Assembly: GCF_029360805.1 (NCBI RefSeq)
Contig: NZ_JARKNC010000010.1
Span: 485,287-549,286, forward strand
Reading direction: 5' to 3'
Source: Daejeonella sp. JGW-45
GTDB taxonomy: Bacteria; Bacteroidota; Bacteroidia; Sphingobacteriales; Sphingobacteriaceae
DNA length: 64,000 bases
Part shown: positions 60,761 to 64,000 of the stretch, in pieces
How the letters are laid out: every line of letters begins with the position of its first letter
Numbering within the stretch: the stretch's first letter is position 1
The notes under the pieces: model-generated
What the model was told of the DNA's origin: nothing
What the model saw: the letters and a program-made list of their open reading frames with translations, nothing else
Databases searched by the model: none
Program-made: the position numbers and the translations under genes

Positions 60761-61174
60761 TCAGCTGTAGTTCTGTGAAGTCGGAGGGCCCCTGAATGAT
60801 TGAGAAGAGGAATTTGAATCGTCGGGAATCCGAAAATTTTCTGGAGGGTGAAAATTTATTGATTGGGGTATCGAAACCAACCGGCTATTTGAAAAATATT
60901 GGATAAAGTTAGCATGATTCACCTTATCTGCTTTGACGATAGTTTTTGACTCATTGGAAACGTATACTACCTGAGTGTTAATCTGATGCTCGAAATAAGA
61001 AAAAATATTGTCAAGCAAGTCATCTTCTGAATCATGATGATCATGATCATCCTCATGATTTGCAAATTCTTCATACATTAAGCCTTCCAAGTGACTATGG
61101 GGCATAAGAGTATGTCCCAAAATCATTGCAAAGCTCAGGAACAAAGACATCTTTATGAAAACTCGTTTAACCAT
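60761..61174 (-). CDS. Small exported His-rich protein (paralogue B of the header family)
   Basis: A 137-residue protein with a signal peptide (FIKMSLFLSFAMILGHTLMP). The mature part has an acidic His cluster (HEDDHDHHDSEDD), FSYFEHQINTQVVYVSNESK and the end SQSFRGPPTSQNYS. The match to the protein at 59870 shows a tandem duplication with the 64-residue gene between. A metal-binding periplasmic accessory is likely. Confidence 0.62.
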   Translation of the reverse strand: MVKRVFIKMSLFLSFAMILGHTLMPHSHLEGLMYEEFANHEDDHDHHDSEDDLLDNIFSYFEHQINTQVVYVSNESKTIVKADKVNHANFIQYFSNSRLVSIPQSINFHPPENFRIPDDSNSSSQSFRGPPTSQNYS

Positions 61175-61258
61175 TCTAACAAAGAAAGCTAAGAACTAGC
61201 ATAATTAGTGAAATTAAATAAAGTTTACCCTTAAAACCGATGATCTTTACTCATTATG

Positions 61259-62317
61259 TTAGGCCAGATCAATTTCTTTTGACAGATAAACGTCCTGGAT
61301 GGCATTCAAGAATGTCACACCATCTTTAAAAGGCCTCTGAAATGCCCTGCGCCCCAGTATCAGTCCCATACCGCCTGCCCTTTTGTTAATGATAGCGGTC
61401 TTGACCGATTCGACAAGATCCGTTTCCCCCTTCGACTCACCACCAGAATTAATCAGCCCCGCTCTTCCCATATAGCAATTGGCGACCTGATACCTGCATA
61501 GATCTATTGGATGATCAGAGGCCAGTTCACTGTACATCCTGGGATCGCTTTTTGAAAAGTTTATAGCGGTAAATCCACCATTACCCTCAGGCATTTTTTG
61601 TTTAATAATGTCAGCCTGGATGGTTACCCCGATGTGGTTTGCCTGCCCTGTGATATCAGCAGCAGTTTCATAATTCACTCCTTCTTTTTTGAAATTATTG
61701 TTGCGGGTATAACACCACAGAATACAAGCCATGCCCAGTTGATGAGCCTGCTCAAAAGCCTCCGCAACTTCAACAATTTGGCGACCGGAGTTCTCTGAGC
61801 CAAAATAAATGGTAGCTCCAACAGCAGTGGCTCCTAAATTCCATGCTTCCTGAACGCTTCCAAACATGATCTGATCATGCTTTGTTGGATAAGTTAGAAG
61901 TTCATTGTGATTAAGTTTTACTACAAAAGGAATTTTATGGGCATACTTTCTTGACATCATGGCGAGGTTGCCGAAAGTGGATGCAACGGCATTACATCCT
62001 CCCTCAATGGCTAATTTAATAATATTCTCCGGATCAAAATAAAGCGGGTTTGCAGCAAACGCAGATCCTGCTGTATGCTCAATCCCCTGGTCAATTGGAA
62101 GTATGGAAAAGTATCCCGTATTAGCGAGTCTGCCATGATTATATAATGCTGCTAAACTCCGAAGAACCTGGTTATTTCTATTGCTTAACGAAAACACTTT
62201 ATCTACAAAATCCGGTGATGGAATATGAAGCAGATCTTTCGAAAGTGTCCTGCTTTTGTAATTCAGTAGATACTCTGCGTCACTACCGATCAATTTTTGT
62301 ATATCCTGATAATTCAT
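61259..62317 (-). CDS. fbaB: Class I fructose-bisphosphate aldolase (DhnA/FbaB type)
   Basis: A 352-residue TIM-barrel aldolase of the archaeal/FbaB type, which cleaves fructose 1,6-bisphosphate through a Schiff base. Visible: [74 protein letters not shown] and [13 protein letters not shown] (phosphate-binding region). The gene is a plain metabolic gene among metal genes; whether it is an extra copy cannot be told. Confidence 0.9.
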   Translation of the reverse strand: MNYQDIQKLIGSDAEYLLNYKSRTLSKDLLHIPSPDFVDKVFSLSNRNNQVLRSLAALYNHGRLANTGYFSILPIDQGIEHTAGSAFAANPLYFDPENIIKLAIEGGCNAVASTFGNLAMMSRKYAHKIPFVVKLNHNELLTYPTKHDQIMFGSVQEAWNLGATAVGATIYFGSENSGRQIVEVAEAFEQAHQLGMACILWCYTRNNNFKKEGVNYETAADITGQANHIGVTIQADIIKQKMPEGNGGFTAINFSKSDPRMYSELASDHPIDLCRYQVANCYMGRAGLINSGGESKGETDLVESVKTAIINKRAGGMGLILGRRAFQRPFKDGVTFLNAIQDVYLSKEIDLA

Positions 62318-62417
62318 AAAAAACCGTTTTAATTAAAAAGCTTAATTATCTATATCATCAATAAGAAGGCCATTGTTCATTCCATCAATCCTATTACTCC
62401 GGACATATCTAGTACAC

Positions 62418-62711
62418 TCACATAAAGCAATCCACATAATCTAGGGCCATGTGTATAACTAAACCAGCAGCAATTAATCGCAGCCGGGGAAAGGATAATA
62501 ATCCTATATAAATCCCCACAGCCAGGTAAGAGTGTAAAGGATGAAATCCAATACTGCATCGGTTTGAATCATATATAGGATTGGCCAATAAATGATCCAG
62601 ATCAACTATCATTGTTGCTATCATTATCAGCCATGCTTTCCAAAGCATCTTTCTATAAAACATGCCTGCAATTAGTGCAGGAACCAGAAAATGGAGTACA
62701 ATTTGAAACAT
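62418..62711 (-). CDS. DUF6122 membrane protein
   Basis: A 97-residue protein with about four helices and polar motifs IVDLDHLLANP, CSIGFHPLHSY and HMALDYVDC. These resemble the YdjM/metal-dependent-hydrolase membrane pattern (D-x-D-H, H-x2-H). It lies 21 bp after the P-type ATPase stop. A decayed copy is at 47027-47241. Confidence 0.75.
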   Translation of the reverse strand: MFQIVLHFLVPALIAGMFYRKMLWKAWLIMIATMIVDLDHLLANPIYDSNRCSIGFHPLHSYLAVGIYIGLLSFPRLRLIAAGLVIHMALDYVDCFM

Positions 62712-62732
62712 ATCTATAAAGTCATAAAATCA

Positions 62733-64000
62733 CTACGGTTTCACTTTTAACATACTTGCATTAATCGCTACAACAATGGTGCTAACGGTCATAAGCACTG
62801 CCCCGGCTGCCGGACTTAATAATACTCCCTGATTATACAGGACACCGGCGGCCAGAGGCAATGCGATAACATTATACCCGGTTGCCCAAACCAGATTTTG
62901 AATCATTTTACGATAAGTGGCCTTACCAAATAAAATCAGGTTGACCACATCCTTTGGATTACTATTAACCAAAATAATTCCGGCTGTTTCAGCGGCAATA
63001 TCGCTGCCGCTGCCTACGGCAATACCCACATCGGCAATGGCTAAAGCAGGCGCGTCATTTACCCCATCACCTGTCATAGCTACAAACTCCCCTTTACTTT
63101 GCAGTTCCTTTATTTTTTCGAGTTTCTGGTGAGGTAATACCTGAGCCATAAAGCTATCCATTCCCAGTATTTCGCTAACGATTTTGGCGACTTTATCGTT
63201 GTCACCCGTAAGGAGAATAGATTTGATATTGTTCTGCTTTAGTGTTTTGATAGCTTCTTCAGATTCAGGCCGTATCTCGTCTGATAACGCGATATATCCC
63301 GCCCATTCATCATTGATCAGTACAAATACAACCGTTTCTGTATCGTTCGCTGCGAAACCATCGGGTATAGTAATGTTATTTTCTTTTAAGTAACCCGGAC
63401 TTACGACCAGGATCTTTTTGCCCTCTACCGTAGCCTCAACACCTTTACCAGTGATAGCATTAAAGTTTTCTGTTGCAGGAATAGTGATAGATAAGTCTTT
63501 TACCTTTTGCAGGATGCCTGTAGCTATAGGATGTTCTGATTTTTGCTCTAGAGCAGAAGCTAAACGAATGATCTCGTTTTCAGCAAGCCCTTTTTGAAGG
63601 GGGACTATTTTTGAGACTTGGAATTTACCTACCGTAAGTGTCCCCGTTTTATCAAAAACGATGGTTGTGATTTTCCTTGAATTCTCAAAAGCTGTTCTGT
63701 TTTTAATCAGCAACCCATTTTTTGCAGATAAGGCAGTTGATTTCGCAACGACCAACGGCACTGCCAATCCCAAGGCATGCGGGCAACAAATCACGATTAC
63801 CGTTACCATCCTTTCCATAGCAAATGCCAGAGTTTGTCCGGTTAAATACCAGTATAAAAATGTAGCTATACCCGAAACCAGAGCAATTACAGTTAGCCAT
63901 CTTGCCGCCTTATCTGCCAGGAGCTGTGTGTTAGATTTAGACTTTTGCGCATCATCCACCAGCTTGATTACCTGCGAGAGATAAGAATCTTTTGCAGCAT
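62733..64000 (-). CDS. CopB-type copper P1B-ATPase (partial, 5' end outside window)
   Basis: The frame is open to the right edge (AAKDSYLSQVIKLVDDAQKS); the actuator-domain part and N-terminus are outside. Present: CCPHALGLAVPL (the CPH motif of CopB/P1B-3), DKTGTLTVGK, EHPIATGI, MTGDGVNDAP and the final helices (GVLLSPAAGAVLMTVSTIVV). CPH pumps export Cu(I)/Cu(II) or Ag. The C-terminus MLKVKP is normal. It is followed by DUF6122. Confidence 0.88.
   Translation of the reverse strand, partial: AAKDSYLSQVIKLVDDAQKSKSNTQLLADKAARWLTVIALVSGIATFLYWYLTGQTLAFAMERMVTVIVICCPHALGLAVPLVVAKSTALSAKNGLLIKNRTAFENSRKITTIVFDKTGTLTVGKFQVSKIVPLQKGLAENEIIRLASALEQKSEHPIATGILQKVKDLSITIPATENFNAITGKGVEATVEGKKILVVSPGYLKENNITIPDGFAANDTETVVFVLINDEWAGYIALSDEIRPESEEAIKTLKQNNIKSILLTGDNDKVAKIVSEILGMDSFMAQVLPHQKLEKIKELQSKGEFVAMTGDGVNDAPALAIADVGIAVGSGSDIAAETAGIILVNSNPKDVVNLILFGKATYRKMIQNLVWATGYNVIALPLAAGVLYNQGVLLSPAAGAVLMTVSTIVVAINASMLKVKP

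Overview
The window is a 64 kb accessory island from a member of the Bacteroidota (Sphingobacteriales-like; the genus cannot be told from the sequence). This rests on Bacteroidota-type promoters (TTTG, about 20 nt, TAnnTTTG), a TonB receptor with a carboxypeptidase-like N-terminal domain, a Bacteroides-type tyrosine recombinase fragment, AT-rich DNA and many families common in this phylum. Most genes concern metals, metalloids or inorganic sulfur. No rRNA, tRNA or CRISPR array was seen.

Left part (1-26 kb). A partial AraC regulator faces a small [2Fe-2S] protein and a frameshifted Zn/Cd/Co-type P1B-ATPase, followed by hisD and a nitroreductase. A scar of MFS-transporter and integrase remnants with two small mobile-element-type genes comes next. 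An arsenic operon follows (arsR, DUF6428, GNAT, arsC, aquaglyceroporin, metallophosphoesterase) with ArsR-like boxes and no ArsB/Acr3 in the window. After an HD/PAP2/DUF1232 group there is a CzcA-CzcB pair joined by an internal deletion, a TonB receptor with a PepSY partner, and copper or metal storage genes (His-rich lipoprotein, Cys-rich four-helix Csp, DUF305). A CsoR/RcnR-like repressor lacking the usual ligands sits by a small thioredoxin and Cys-rich secreted peptides.

Middle (26-33 kb). A complete tripartite efflux operon on the minus strand: header protein, TolC, HAE-type RND pump, adaptor and a TlpA-like thioredoxin.

Sulfur island (33-47 kb, minus strand). Persulfide dioxygenase-rhodanese, two SoxB-like hydrolases, DUF302, an AcfC-like binding protein, DsrE, a TsdA-like dihaem cytochrome, DUF2892 proteins, MFS, rhodaneses, two YeeE/YedE proteins, UspA, TauE/SafE and a Crp/Fnr regulator. 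Five near-identical GTGAC-N4-GTCAC-type boxes, each centred exactly 36.5 nt upstream of the last base of a TTTG promoter element, mark this as one regulon. No SoxYZ, SoxAX or SoxCD is present, so it may be a carrier-independent thiosulfate/persulfide pathway. This is the most interesting system in the window.

Right part (47-64 kb). Decayed copies (DUF6122, AraC, chrB), a GAF protein, a metal-efflux block (anchor protein, HupE/UreJ, small lipoprotein, His-rich periplasmic protein, a P1B-ATPase with an unusual SPA motif, MFS, CzcB, a CzcA-CzcC fusion, header proteins), a class I aldolase, DUF6122, and a CopB-type Cu ATPase that runs off the right edge. Repeated partial duplicates (aquaporin, PepSY, MFS, DUF6122, CzcB) show an island built by insertion, duplication and decay.
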